Shown: positions 17,914 to 26,456 of the stretch, piece after piece
Layout of the letters: the number at the start of each line of letters is the position of its first letter
Position numbering within the stretch: the stretch's first letter is position 1
Assembly: GCA_001897855.1 (NCBI GenBank)
Contig: MKUO01000004.1
Span: 124,001 to 188,000, forward strand
Direction: 5' to 3'
DNA from: Bacteroidetes bacterium 43-93
Lineage (GTDB): Bacteria > Bacteroidota > Bacteroidia > Chitinophagales > Chitinophagaceae
DNA: 64,000 bases
The notes under the pieces: model-generated
What the model was told of the DNA's origin: nothing
Database searches by the model: none
The model's input: the letters and a program-made list of their open reading frames with translations, nothing else
Position numbers and translations under genes: made by a program

Positions 17914-18693
17914 TTATTCCTCGCCCATAGCTGCGGCCTTCATAGCAGCTGTGGTCTCAGGCCCCAGATAGGCTACGATACGATGTTCAATAAAGTAGAT
18001 CAATGGCGTTAATATTAACGCCATTGTTGCTTTATAGCTATAGTTTACCAGCCCTATAGCTAAAACTCTCTGGTAGCTCCAGCCATTTCCTATTTTAAAA
18101 GCAATAAATAGTACTACAAAACTATCTATCAGTTGAGATATAATGGTGGAACCGGTGGCACGCAGCCATACCTTCTTCTCCCCGGTTACTTTTTTGATCT
18201 TATGAAATACCCATACATCTAATACCTGGCTTACCAGGAAGGCAGTAAGGCTACCCACGATGATCCACATTCCTTGTCCGAATATGCCTGAGAACGCTGC
18301 CTGCATGTCCGGTATGCCATCAGCGGCATGGCTACCTATCCAAAACTCCCTGTTTGCAGGTACTTTTATAGCTGCGTAGAACATGATGAAAGCATAAGTG
18401 ATCAGGCCCACGGCTATATAAGAAATTCTTCTAACAGCTTTCGGGCCATAAAACTCATTTACTATATCCGTCATTATAAATTCCAGTGGCCATAACAGCA
18501 CACCACATGTAAGTGTGTAAGTGAGCCCATTTTCCCCCAGCAGGCTAAATGGCTTTGGCTCCATGCCAAACAATCGCTCCAGTGAAAATAGTTTACCGCC
18601 GATACACTCTGCTATCAATGCATTGGCAACAAAGAAAGATGCCATGAAGATGAAAAGGCGGGTTGCTTTATCATTAAGAATACTACGGATCAT
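17914..18693 (-). CDS. yhhQ: Queuosine precursor transporter (YhhQ family)
   Basis: This 259-residue integral membrane protein has about six hydrophobic segments. It shows the YhhQ/VUT family pattern: ANALIAECIGGKLFS near the N-terminus, LWPLEFIMTDIVNEFYG, and SQLIDSFVVLFIAFKIG. The family imports the queuosine precursors preQ0/preQ1 for tRNA modification. Its stop abuts, with no gap, that of the convergent anti-sigma-like gene. The neighbouring genes are unrelated to queuosine, so the assignment rests on sequence alone. Confidence 0.87.
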   Translation of the reverse strand: MIRSILNDKATRLFIFMASFFVANALIAECIGGKLFSLERLFGMEPKPFSLLGENGLTYTLTCGVLLWPLEFIMTDIVNEFYGPKAVRRISYIAVGLITYAFIMFYAAIKVPANREFWIGSHAADGIPDMQAAFSGIFGQGMWIIVGSLTAFLVSQVLDVWVFHKIKKVTGEKKVWLRATGSTIISQLIDSFVVLFIAFKIGNGWSYQRVLAIGLVNYSYKATMALILTPLIYFIEHRIVAYLGPETTAAMKAAAMGEE

Positions 18694-18779
18694 AACGGAT
18701 TTTGTTGACGTAAAACTAATACCTGCGGCCTAATGCTGCTAATTATTAGGTTACATTATAATATATTGAACTCCTTAAC

Positions 18780-18787
18780 TATATTTG
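18780..18787 (+). promoter_or_regulatory. -7 promoter box TATATTTG for the cytochrome gene
   Basis: An exact TAnnTTTG match 20 bases before the ATG at 18808. Because it lies inside the longer open frame that begins at 18733, it supports the later start codon for the cytochrome. Confidence 0.6.
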
Positions 18788-18807
18788 CGCCTACAAACCA
18801 ATTATGT

Positions 18808-19794
18808 ATGAGAAAGTTCATGAAATGGACGGGATATATTATCCTGGTCATAGCCATACTTATTATAGGTATAGTCGGCTATATTAAGTTTTCTAAGCCT
18901 GATGTAGGTAAGGCCCCTGACCTGAAAGTGGAGATAACACCGCAAAGGGTAGAGCGGGGTAAGTACTTGGCTAATTCAGTTACGCTTTGCATGGACTGCC
19001 ATTCCACACGTGATTGGACATTATATTCTGCACCGCCTGTAGCTGGTACGGAAGGGGTAGGCGGTGAAAAGTTTGATCAGACAATGGGTTTTCCCGGGGT
19101 GTTTTATTCAAGGAACATCACTCCATATCGTTTGAAAAACTGGACAGACGGAGAGTTGTATCGTACCATCACCACCGGTGTAGATAAGAACGGCGAACCG
19201 TTGATGCCTGTGATGCCTTATCATAATTACGGTAAAATGGATACCGAAGATATTTATTCTATCATAGCTTATGTAAGAAGCCTGCCCGAGGTGAAAAAAG
19301 ATGTTCCGTCTTCAGCGCCCGATTTCCCATTCAGCGTAATCATGCGCCTGATACCAAAGAAAGCAGAGCCGCAAAAACTTCCTGCGGAAAGCGATACACT
19401 TGCTTATGGCAGGTACCTGGTAAATGCTGCAGGCTGTGCTGAATGTCACACCAAATTTGAAAAAGGTGATTTTGTGAAGGGTACGGAATATGGCGGTGGC
19501 CGTCAGTTTCAAATGCCGGGTGGTGTTCTTACTACGCCTAATATCAGTCCGGATATGGAAACAGGTATTGGTAGCTGGACTAAGGACATGTTTGTTTCAC
19601 GCTTTAAAGCTTATACCGATTCTTCTTTTGTTCCCCCACATGTAGATCCCGCAAAAGATTTTATGACTATTATGCCGTGGATGATGTATGGCAAAATGAA
19701 AGAAAGTGACTTGTCTGCCATATATGCATACCTCCGTACGGTAGATAAACGAAGTAATAAAGTAGTGAAATGGCAGCCCGGTGTCAAAATCTGA
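18808..19794 (+). CDS. Membrane-anchored dihaem c-type cytochrome
   Basis: The 328-residue protein has an N-terminal hydrophobic anchor (MKWTGYIILVIAILIIGIVG) and two cytochrome c domains. Haem-binding motifs are CMDCH (about residue 61) and CAECH (about 210). The likely axial Met ligands lie in PLMPVMPYH and MTIMPWMMY. It should carry electrons on the periplasmic face. The two-domain layout resembles cytochrome subunits of periplasmic dehydrogenases, but no dehydrogenase gene is adjacent, so the partner is unknown. Confidence 0.88.
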   Translation: MRKFMKWTGYIILVIAILIIGIVGYIKFSKPDVGKAPDLKVEITPQRVERGKYLANSVTLCMDCHSTRDWTLYSAPPVAGTEGVGGEKFDQTMGFPGVFYSRNITPYRLKNWTDGELYRTITTGVDKNGEPLMPVMPYHNYGKMDTEDIYSIIAYVRSLPEVKKDVPSSAPDFPFSVIMRLIPKKAEPQKLPAESDTLAYGRYLVNAAGCAECHTKFEKGDFVKGTEYGGGRQFQMPGGVLTTPNISPDMETGIGSWTKDMFVSRFKAYTDSSFVPPHVDPAKDFMTIMPWMMYGKMKESDLSAIYAYLRTVDKRSNKVVKWQPGVKI

Positions 19795-19796
19795 TA

Positions 19797-19832
19797 AAAA
19801 ATTAGAGCCCGCTAACAGCGGGCTCTAATTTT
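19797..19832. terminator. Bidirectional intrinsic terminator
   Basis: A perfect inverted repeat, AAAATTAGAGCCCGCT with AGCGGGCTCTAATTTT and a 4-base loop, lies between the convergent cytochrome and acetyltransferase genes. Flanking A and T runs on both sides let it work in either direction. Confidence 0.88.
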
Positions 19833-19842
19833 ATGAATGAGT

Positions 19843-20412
19843 TTAGATATCCCAATCTTCTACAAGCGTATTATATAGTTGGTAAGTATTAGCAAGTGCG
19901 GCTTCATTTTCATGTTCATAATAATTCCAGATGAATACCCGGTCGTCCATACTAAAGGCCCGCTCGCCAATATAGGAAAAGCCTGTTTTTTGCAATACGT
20001 TGTCAGATGCATCATTCCCCGCTACGGTTCGGGCGCATACGCTATCCAATAGCAGGTTGTCAAATGCATAATTAAGAAGTTCGCTAACGATCTCGGTCGC
20101 CAGTCCTTGTCCCCAGTATTCGGGCATCAGCAGGTATCCGATCTCGTATAAGTTAACTTCAGGGATAAAGCAATAACCTGCGCGTCCAAGAAATTTACCA
20201 TTTTTGTCGGTCACTACACAAAATCCTACACCATGCTCGTCATGGTGTGCAATATATGTGTCTAACCTCTCGCGTATTTGTTGATCTGTTTCTGTACCAA
20301 AGTGAGGTGGGATAAACTCCATTACCTTAATAGAAGTGCAAAGTTGCTTCAGCAAGCCGAAGTCGTTTTCCATAAACGGACGCATGATTGTGCGTTTGGT
20401 TTGAACTAACAT
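19843..20412 (-). CDS. GNAT family N-acetyltransferase (RimJ/RimL-like)
   Basis: This 189-residue protein opens with LVQTKRTIMRPFMENDFGLL, the start of RimJ/RimL-type GNATs. The acetyl-CoA site is YLMPEYWGQGLATEIVSELL, matching the Q/RxxGxG/A loop. The later segment VCARTVAGNDASDNVLQKTG, with GFSYIGE after it, is also typical. It acetylates an amine on a protein or small molecule; the substrate is not predictable. It is a single gene converging on the cytochrome gene. Confidence 0.85.
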   Translation of the reverse strand: MLVQTKRTIMRPFMENDFGLLKQLCTSIKVMEFIPPHFGTETDQQIRERLDTYIAHHDEHGVGFCVVTDKNGKFLGRAGYCFIPEVNLYEIGYLLMPEYWGQGLATEIVSELLNYAFDNLLLDSVCARTVAGNDASDNVLQKTGFSYIGERAFSMDDRVFIWNYYEHENEAALANTYQLYNTLVEDWDI

Positions 20413-20713
20413 AGCTTTAATCTTTACATACTCTAAGTTAATAAATTTTTAGAATACATGAAAATAGTTTTCTATGTGTGGGTTGGTAATAAATAATTAA
20501 TACATTTTTCACTTATCAGCAAAATGTATGATAGAAATTAGAGTTTATAGAAAAGGATGAGAACAGCACCGAAGACTGGGCAGACCTTACCGGTTGATCT
20601 ATCACACATTTGTCAAAAAGATCGATTTACATGGTCTTATGATTTCTTTAATCAAAACTGGCATAGTTTTTTGTCCGTATATGTATATACGTTAACCTGT
20701 AAAAAGGTATTAT
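20413..20713. other. 301-base AT-rich intergenic region between divergent genes
   Basis: The stretch separates the divergent acetyltransferase and pseudo-receiver genes. It is AT-rich and presumably holds both promoters, though no exact TAnnTTTG box stands out. It includes a short inverted repeat at 20676-20691. A 62-codon frame beginning at 20557 overlaps the next gene and does not look like a protein. I see no RNA gene. Confidence 0.5.
20676..20691. repeat. 16-bp inverted repeat upstream of the pseudo-receiver gene
   Basis: CGTATAT and ATATACG form a perfect 7-bp inverted repeat with a GT spacer, ending 22 bases before ATG 20714. Size and position would suit an operator for a dimeric regulator. 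AT-rich palindromes also occur by chance, so the assignment is tentative. Confidence 0.35.
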
Positions 20714-21148
20714 ATGCGATTCAGGATTTTAATGGTAACAAATAAAGAAGGAAGCCAATACGCAGATGCTGAAATGCTCAAGGAACGCGGCTTCCTGGTA
20801 TATAATTGCACAGACACGGTAGTAACAGGGATGATATCCGAGGTAAAACCGGATGTTGTTTTCATTAATCCTGAATCTCCGGATCTTCATATTACCAAAG
20901 TATATCACAGCATTTTAAAAGATAAGGAACTGGCAAATATCCCGGTCATTTACGCATTGAACGAAGACGATCTTTATCTCGTAAGTTGCCAGCGAAATTC
21001 GCGTAGTAAAAAGAATGTCACCACAGACAATGTGATGGATGGTATAAGAATGTCATTGGCACCTGCCATAGACAAGCGCGCTAAAGAACCGCTAAATCTC
21101 TTGGGTAGGCAAGTGGACCTGTGGCCGGCTAACGTTCATGTAGCTTAG
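20714..21148 (+). CDS. Degenerate receiver-like (pseudo-response-regulator) protein
   Basis: The 144-residue protein follows the receiver fold pattern: beta1 FRILMVTN, a helix ADAEMLKERG, then KPDVVFINPE where beta3 should be, and IPVIYALNE at beta4. Every active-site position appears altered. The acidic pair is TN, the phosphoacceptor Asp is Asn in FINPE, and the Ser/Thr of beta4 is Leu or Asn. It probably cannot be phosphorylated by the normal chemistry and may act by protein contact only. No kinase gene is adjacent. It could also be an unrelated Rossmann-like domain. Confidence 0.6.
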   Translation: MRFRILMVTNKEGSQYADAEMLKERGFLVYNCTDTVVTGMISEVKPDVVFINPESPDLHITKVYHSILKDKELANIPVIYALNEDDLYLVSCQRNSRSKKNVTTDNVMDGIRMSLAPAIDKRAKEPLNLLGRQVDLWPANVHVA

Positions 21149-21444
21149 CGTATTTTATATCCGGGCTTTTGCTCCAGGTAATTACAGTCACTTACATCAC
21201 CCACTCTTAACCTAAATGGTATTTTAGTGATCTTTTCCAGTTTATTTTCCTGCCTGCAAAAGAACGGAAGCTTTTGTGTGGCATAGTTTGCGGGTAGTGG
21301 TGTGAATGAAAAATTCCTATCAGCAGATATTGAATATATAGACTGCTTCTTTATGTGGTCGTTTGTTATAGAGTCTGCCTTATTCTGTGCAATTGCAGCA
21401 TTGCAAAACAAACCAGCGAACAATAGGAAGTATGCCTTCTTCAT
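21145..21444 (-). CDS. Small exported protein, unknown function
   Basis: This 99-residue protein has a clear signal peptide (MKKAYFLLFAGLFCNAAIAQ) and a short mature domain of about 80 residues with two Cys. It lies directly downstream of the DoxX gene: on the minus strand the DoxX stop and this start share a base (TAATG), so they form an operon. Its own 3' end overlaps the convergent pseudo-receiver gene by four bases. No family recognised. Confidence 0.6.
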   Translation of the reverse strand: MKKAYFLLFAGLFCNAAIAQNKADSITNDHIKKQSIYSISADRNFSFTPLPANYATQKLPFFCRQENKLEKITKIPFRLRVGDVSDCNYLEQKPGYKIR

Positions 21445-21851
21445 TACGATTTATCAATAGAATACGAGCCCGGCCCCATAATAAATAATGCAAGAAATAC
21501 TGTTGCCAGCTCTATTGCTTCTGTGGCATCTGAGAGTCCGCGTGCGCCCGATAATAACTTTGCTGCAGCAACTATCATATTAAACAGTAACAGAAAACAA
21601 ACAGGCCGGAAAAATAATCCAAGTAATAGAAACAGCCCGCCAATGCTTTCCGTAATAGCGCACATAAATCCCCAAAATGTATAGCCAAAGTGTATGCCTA
21701 CAAGCTCTATAGCCCCGCCCAGTTTTTCCCACTTTTCAGGGCCGCCGGATAATTTGGGATAGCCATGCAGCATCATCATGATGCCGATACCGATGCGAAG
21801 TAGCAACAATGCTGTATTGGTATATTTACCAAGTTTAGTAAAAAGGGGCAT
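21444..21851 (-). CDS. DoxX family membrane protein
   Basis: The 135-residue protein has four hydrophobic segments. The DoxX pattern is visible in ALLLLRIGIGIMMMLHGYPK, the loop SGGPEKWEKLGGAIEL, and SIGGLFLLLGLFFRPVCFLL. DoxX-like proteins are quinone-associated or redox-related inner-membrane proteins, but their biochemical activity is poorly defined. It is the first gene of a two-gene unit with the small exported protein at 21145-21444. Confidence 0.85.
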   Translation of the reverse strand: MPLFTKLGKYTNTALLLLRIGIGIMMMLHGYPKLSGGPEKWEKLGGAIELVGIHFGYTFWGFMCAITESIGGLFLLLGLFFRPVCFLLLFNMIVAAAKLLSGARGLSDATEAIELATVFLALFIMGPGSYSIDKS

Positions 21852-21933
21852 TCAGGAAGAGGTTGATCAAGTTGTGTAAATGAATAGATAGCAATTTACA
21901 AAACTTCGGGCTAAACCGATCACTGCAGTTGCA

Positions 21934-22104
21934 CTATTGTATCCTTGTCGCAGCGTACCTCGCGCAATCGATATTCACGGAATGAAAATGCCTGCAATGT
22001 TTGCAGTAAGCATTGCTCCCGGCAACATTATTGCTTGTGGCCGACGGAATCATCATAACGCCACCCGTCAGTAAAAAAACTGAAATTGTTATGAGTAATT
22101 TCAT
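21934..22104 (-). CDS. Very small exported Cys/His-containing protein
   Basis: This 56-residue frame begins MKLLITISVFLLTGGVMM, a plausible signal peptide, and continues with a short mature peptide holding YCKHCRHFHS and a third Cys. The CxxC with nearby His could bind metal. A TTG further upstream would add nine residues, but the ATG gives the better signal peptide. The gene lies 32 bases after the acyltransferase gene on the same strand. It may be real but its shortness leaves doubt. Confidence 0.4.
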   Translation of the reverse strand: MKLLITISVFLLTGGVMMIPSATSNNVAGSNAYCKHCRHFHSVNIDCARYAATRIQ

Positions 22105-22136
22105 AGCTATAATCTTTTTGACTCCCAACAAAATAT

Positions 22137-23228
22137 TTAAATATTTTCATATTTCATAGTGTTTCTGCGTGCTAGTAACAATCTTTTAATATGCAGGTTG
22201 GCCGGATGCTCGAAAAGCAGGTAAATGATGATAGATAGAATGAGCGTTAAAAAGAATTCACTCACTACAAGGAGGTCATACCTGGTACCGGCGAAGAGAT
22301 TAGTAAATGTATGCATGGGCCCGATGATAAGCATGTGCAATAGGTAAAAAGTATAAGAACTTTTGCCAAAGAGGTTCATTAAATTTCCTGATAAAAAACG
22401 GGACGCAACTGTATTTTCCGTGCACAGGCCTCTATAGAATACCACAACGGGAAAGGGCAGTACAATGTTAAACAGCATTTGCGTGGCCATCAGCCTTACT
22501 GTGCCATGCAATAGCAACGTGCCGCCAACGCAAAGGACTACCAGCAAAATACCGGCTGATCCGTAGTAAGTATAATTGCCGGTTTTTCGACCACTTGTCT
22601 TGCCTTTTAGGAAGCGCATGGCCAGGACTGCGCCCATATAAAATTCAAAGAACCTGCCCACGTATGTAAGCATGAACATGTAATGGTTAGCAACAAAAAC
22701 ATTGGGTTTATTATCTTTTAAAAGCAAGGTTGTTGTTAGTAACACTATGTAGATCATCAACGGACTCCACACGCCATATTTTCTGATGAGCAGAAAAATG
22801 ACGGGTGCAGACAGGTAAAAGCATTCCTCTACAGTTAACGACCAGCTGGGGCTGATAGCTATATCTCCGTAATCGAAAAGGCTATGTGTCAGGGTATAAT
22901 TTTCAATAATATAGCCCAGGTTATGCGGGGCGGATACGATCAGTACGATCGTTACCAGGAAAAAATACACCGGGTAAATACGAGCGAAACGCCTGATAAA
23001 ATATTTTGAAAACCAGTCTTCTGAAAACGAAAAGCTTGGGTAATATCTGTAAGTGATGAGAAACCCGCTTAGCACAAAGAAAAGCGATACCCCTGAGCTG
23101 AAACCTGCCTGCAGATACTGGAAAAATGGAAAATAAAGATGTAGTGGCAAATGGTTAAAGAAAACCATAAAGGCTGCTATAGCCCTGATGCCGGTCAATG
23201 CCCTGAATTGTTGTTGATCGTACGCCAT
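22137..23228 (-). CDS. Acyltransferase family 3 membrane protein (OafA/YrhL-like)
   Basis: The 363-residue protein has about ten membrane segments and the acyltransferase_3 signature. FRALTGIRAIAAFMVFFNHL carries the R-x10-H catalytic pair (Arg of GIRA and His of NHL). SGVSLFFVLSGFLITYRY and RRFARIYPVYF follow. Members transfer O-acyl groups to sugars of lipopolysaccharide, capsule or peptidoglycan across the inner membrane. There is no SGNH extension and no polysaccharide cluster nearby, so the acceptor is unknown. Confidence 0.87.
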   Translation of the reverse strand: MAYDQQQFRALTGIRAIAAFMVFFNHLPLHLYFPFFQYLQAGFSSGVSLFFVLSGFLITYRYYPSFSFSEDWFSKYFIRRFARIYPVYFFLVTIVLIVSAPHNLGYIIENYTLTHSLFDYGDIAISPSWSLTVEECFYLSAPVIFLLIRKYGVWSPLMIYIVLLTTTLLLKDNKPNVFVANHYMFMLTYVGRFFEFYMGAVLAMRFLKGKTSGRKTGNYTYYGSAGILLVVLCVGGTLLLHGTVRLMATQMLFNIVLPFPVVVFYRGLCTENTVASRFLSGNLMNLFGKSSYTFYLLHMLIIGPMHTFTNLFAGTRYDLLVVSEFFLTLILSIIIYLLFEHPANLHIKRLLLARRNTMKYENI

Positions 23229-23312
23229 CCCTGTTAATAGCTAACAGGAACACAGAAGATTTTTTAGAAAACGGCAGTAGTAAACATAGCGGTTGTAATA
23301 AATATACGGAAA

Positions 23313-23828
23313 TCAATTGGATTTTAGCAGTCCATAATAATTCAGATCTATTAATGTGCCGTCGCTTTTCATATGATCGTCGCGCAAAACGCCTTCCAGC
23401 TTAAAACCATTCCTTAGCACGAGGTTATTGCTTTTTTCATTGTCTATACCTATCCTGCAGTAGATCTTATGAAGGCCCAGGTCGTTAAACGCAATGTTGA
23501 TGGTTTCCTTTATAGCTTCGCTCATGATCCCTTTGCCCTCTTCATCTTTATCAATAAAATATCCCAGTTCACATTTACGGTTTTTAGGGTCTATATTCTT
23601 AATAAAAACAAGGCCTATGATTTTTGCTTCATCATTCTCTATCAGTAAAGTGTACAGCTCCCCTTTTTCCAGCAACACCTGGTACATCTTTATAGATTCG
23701 GCGGTGATATCAGGTGTAGCTGCTTTCTCAAGTGTTACAGGAAAATAATCGGCAAGGCGATCTTTATTCTTCTGGATCAGGTGATAGAAAGCATCCCGGT
23801 CACCGGCGGTGATGTGTCTGAATTTCAT
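23313..23828 (-). CDS. GNAT family N-acetyltransferase
   Basis: The 171-residue protein is RimJ/RimL-like. It begins MKFRHITAGDRDAFYHLIQK, has ELGYFIDKDEEGKGIMSEAI for the acetyl-CoA-binding loop (EGKG in the Q/RxxGxG position), and ends with IDNEKSNNLVLRNGFKLEGV, a hallmark of the subfamily. It is shorter and distinct from the GNAT at 19843-20412. Substrate unknown. It is preceded by an AT-rich gap and followed by the acyltransferase gene on the same strand. Confidence 0.86.
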   Translation of the reverse strand: MKFRHITAGDRDAFYHLIQKNKDRLADYFPVTLEKAATPDITAESIKMYQVLLEKGELYTLLIENDEAKIIGLVFIKNIDPKNRKCELGYFIDKDEEGKGIMSEAIKETINIAFNDLGLHKIYCRIGIDNEKSNNLVLRNGFKLEGVLRDDHMKSDGTLIDLNYYGLLKSN

Positions 23829-23892
23829 GTGACTCTCTCTTAGTTGCCACTAATTTAATAATTATCATTTACATATATATTAGATTCAACAT

Positions 23893-23930
23893 TAAAAAAA
23901 AAGAACCTCATCCGTAATAGATGAGGTTCT
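23893..23930 (-). terminator. Intrinsic terminator of ndk
   Basis: On the minus strand an 11-bp perfect stem (AGAACCTCATC with GATGAGGTTCT, 7-base loop) is followed by nine T residues. It starts 21 bases after the ndk stop. Confidence 0.9.
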
Positions 23931-23951
23931 AAAAGGAAGTTTAATTGCTGG

Positions 23952-24368
23952 TTAGAATTGTTCCAGTCCGTTGAAGAAGAAGCTGCTTTCGATAGCCGCG
24001 TTTTCATCGCTGTCAGAACCGTGTACTGCATTTTCGCCGATAGAAGTAGCATATTTTTTACGGATAGTGCCTTCTTCTGCCTGTGCAGGGTTAGTGGCAC
24101 CTATCAGTGTACGGAAATCTGCAACAGCATTGTCTTTTTCAAGAATAGCTGCTACGATGGGGCCGCTGCTCATAAATTCGCAAAGCTCGCCGTAAAAAGG
24201 ACGCTCCTTATGCACTTCATAGAATTTACCGGCCTGGTCCATGGTAAGGCGGGTATATTTCATAGCTACGATACGGAAGCCTGCTGCGTTGATCATTTGC
24301 AGGATATTTCCTATGTTGCCGGCCTTAACTGCATCCGGCTTGATCATTGTGAAAGTACGATTAGACAT
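23952..24368 (-). CDS. ndk: Nucleoside-diphosphate kinase
   Basis: The 138-residue length is standard for [14 protein letters not shown] opens the fold. The active-site region [12 protein letters not shown] contains the phosphorylated His and the serine that follows it. [20 protein letters not shown] is also diagnostic. It transfers the gamma phosphate between nucleoside triphosphates and diphosphates to balance NTP/dNTP pools. It is a single-gene unit with its own promoter box and terminator. Confidence 0.97.
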   Translation of the reverse strand: MSNRTFTMIKPDAVKAGNIGNILQMINAAGFRIVAMKYTRLTMDQAGKFYEVHKERPFYGELCEFMSSGPIVAAILEKDNAVADFRTLIGATNPAQAEEGTIRKKYATSIGENAVHGSDSDENAAIESSFFFNGLEQF

Positions 24369-24399
24369 ATAGATCTTGGATATTTCTGATTTGACGGCG

Positions 24400-24407
24400 C
24401 AAAGGTA
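24400..24407 (-). promoter_or_regulatory. -7 promoter box TACCTTTG for ndk
   Basis: An exact TAnnTTTG match on the minus strand, 31 bases upstream of the ndk ATG. Confidence 0.6.
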
Positions 24408-24517
24408 GGTTAAATTTGACTAGATAACGCTGTTTTTTTGGCCTTTCACTGGGTATTACTAATGTTTAACTGTAAATTAGCGCCTTCCTGATTATAGGGG
24501 GTTACTTAAGATTATTG

Positions 24518-25519
24518 ATGTTACCAATACAAGACGTACTACCATTATTACAAACACCGCGCAGGATATTTATTACAACGCATCATAAGCCCGATGGCGA
24601 TGCTATTGGCAGTATCATGGCGCTGTATCATTACCTCACGGCCAAAGGCCATAAGGCTACGCCGGTTATCACCAGCGAAATGCCTGATTTCCTTACCTGG
24701 ATACCGGGAGCAGAGGATCATATTATCAATTACGAAGCAGAATCAAAAAAGGCAGAAGCGGCTTTAAATGATGCAGAGATCATTTTTGGCCTTGATTTTA
24801 ATGATTTCAGCCGGACGAAGCACCTGGAGCAACAGCTGGCAAACGCAACGCAACCCAAAGTGCTGATAGACCATCACCTTTTTCCAAAACCGGTTTGGGA
24901 TTATGGCATCAGTATACCAGATAAGAGCAGTACCTGCGAAATGGTATATGATTTTATAAACCTGTGCGAAGACAATGCTTTGATCTCTGTGCCGATTGCT
25001 GAATGCCTGTACACCGGCGTGATGACCGATACCGGCTCTTTCAGGTTCCCGGTAACTACATCTGCAGTTCACCTGATGGTTGCAGACCTGATATCTAAAG
25101 GATTGGAACATAGTCATATACATGAAAAAGTGTACGACTCCTGGAGCATTAAGCGCATGCAGTTTTTGGGCTATGTATTGCTGGAGAAAATGGAGATATT
25201 TCCTAAATATAATGCAGGGCTTATTTGCCTTACCCGCAAAGACCTGAAACTTTTTGAAGTAAATACGGGCGATACAGAAGGGTTGGTTAATTACCCTTTA
25301 AGTATTGGTTCCGTAAGATTTGCTACCTTAATAACAGAGCGTAGCGATGAGGTAAAGCTCTCTTTCCGCAGTAAAGGCGACTTTGATGTAAGCGACTTTG
25401 CCCGAAAACATTTTAACGGCGGAGGACACTTTAACGCGTCCGGCGGAAGGTCTACTTCCTCTTTTCTTGACACAGTATCTTATTTTAAGCAAATTTTATC
25501 CGATATTCACCCCCGATAA
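24518..25519 (+). CDS. nrnA: DHH-family oligoribonuclease/pAp-phosphatase (NrnA-like)
   Basis: The 333-residue protein has the DHH domain motifs THHKPDGDAIGS, GLDFNDF, IDHHLFPKP (the DHH motif as IDHH) and TGVMTDTGSFRF. The C-terminal DHHA1 RNA-binding motif reads HFNGGGHFNASGG. NrnA enzymes degrade short oligoribonucleotides and dephosphorylate pAp; both roles are inferred from the family. Translation starts at ATG 24518. It leads a tight run with the four FKBP genes and the M1 peptidase; the first FKBP gene starts 11 bases after its stop. Confidence 0.92.
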   Translation: MLPIQDVLPLLQTPRRIFITTHHKPDGDAIGSIMALYHYLTAKGHKATPVITSEMPDFLTWIPGAEDHIINYEAESKKAEAALNDAEIIFGLDFNDFSRTKHLEQQLANATQPKVLIDHHLFPKPVWDYGISIPDKSSTCEMVYDFINLCEDNALISVPIAECLYTGVMTDTGSFRFPVTTSAVHLMVADLISKGLEHSHIHEKVYDSWSIKRMQFLGYVLLEKMEIFPKYNAGLICLTRKDLKLFEVNTGDTEGLVNYPLSIGSVRFATLITERSDEVKLSFRSKGDFDVSDFARKHFNGGGHFNASGGRSTSSFLDTVSYFKQILSDIHPR

Positions 25520-25530
25520 TTTAAAAATCA

Positions 25531-26433
25531 ATGATAAATAAGTTAACAACAGCAGCATTAAGTATTGCAGTTATCAGTTTCAGCGCATGTTCTAACAAAG
25601 GCGGAAGCGGAGATTATGAAAAAACCAAAGACGGCCTTGAGTACAAGATCGTAAAAGATGTAAAAGAAGGTACCAATCCCGGCGATAGCGATATAGTAAA
25701 AGTAAAACTGCGCATGTACTACATGGAGCCTGGCAAAAAAGATTCTCTGCTGCAGGACATGGTAGAGATGAATGGTGGCCAGCCATTGGAAATACCTGTT
25801 GCTATGCCAATGCCATTTAAAAGTTACTGGCCTTCAGGCTTGAAATTCATGACAGCAGGCGATAGTGCTATTTTCCGCACTCCGGTTGATACATTTAAAA
25901 AATATTCGCAGGGACAACCGTTGCCTCCTTTCATGAAGAGCAATGGTTACATAGCTACTTCTGTTGTGCTTGTATCATTCAAGCCTGAAGCGGAGATGAA
26001 AAAAGAACAGGAAGCTAAGTCTGCCGCGCAGAAAGAAACAGATGATAAACTGTTGCAGGAATATTTTGCAAAGAATAACCTGCAGCCTAATAAAACTGCA
26101 TCAGGTTTATACTACATCATCGATAAAGAAGGTACAGGTGCTACACCTCAGGTTGGTCAGAATGTTACTGTAAATTATACAGGTAAAACATTAGACGGCA
26201 CTCCGTTCGATTCAAATGTAGATCCTGCTTTCAAACACGTAGAGCCATTTACATTCCCTGCCGGTAAAGGACAAATGATACCCGGATGGGACGAAGGTGT
26301 GATGTTGCTGAAAAAAGGCAGCAAAGCAAGGTTGTTTATCCCTTCACCTTTGGCTTATGGTGCTCAAGGTAGCCAGGCATTGCCTCCAAACTCTATCCTG
26401 GTTTTCAATTTAGAGGTAACAGATATTAAATAA
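25531..26433 (+). CDS. FKBP-type peptidyl-prolyl isomerase lipoprotein (array member 1)
   Basis: The 300-residue protein has a lipobox signal (ending SFSAC, Cys20), so it is an envelope lipoprotein. Residues about 30-155 look like a degenerate FKBP fold (DSDIVKVKLRMYYMEPGKK, GDSAIFRTP). Residues about 175-300 are a canonical FKBP domain with NYTGKTLDGTPFDSN, MIPGWDEGVMLLKKGSKARL and PSPLAYG. A helix DDKLLQEYFAKNNLQPNKTA joins the two and recurs in all four array members. The likely role is prolyl isomerisation and chaperoning of exported proteins. The next FKBP gene starts 23 bases downstream. Confidence 0.9.
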   Translation: MINKLTTAALSIAVISFSACSNKGGSGDYEKTKDGLEYKIVKDVKEGTNPGDSDIVKVKLRMYYMEPGKKDSLLQDMVEMNGGQPLEIPVAMPMPFKSYWPSGLKFMTAGDSAIFRTPVDTFKKYSQGQPLPPFMKSNGYIATSVVLVSFKPEAEMKKEQEAKSAAQKETDDKLLQEYFAKNNLQPNKTASGLYYIIDKEGTGATPQVGQNVTVNYTGKTLDGTPFDSNVDPAFKHVEPFTFPAGKGQMIPGWDEGVMLLKKGSKARLFIPSPLAYGAQGSQALPPNSILVFNLEVTDIK

Positions 26434-26456
26434 GGCATTAGCTGCTTGCAGTATCA

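Noticed and set aside
18733-18807. Longer N-terminus for the cytochrome
   Set aside because: The added residues run through an exact -7 promoter box and would place hydrophobic sequence ahead of the signal anchor. ATG 18808 fits better.
20557-20745. 62-codon open frame before the pseudo-receiver gene
   Set aside because: It overlaps the following gene by 32 bases in another frame, has no signal or domain pattern, and contains the putative inverted repeat. It looks like a chance frame.
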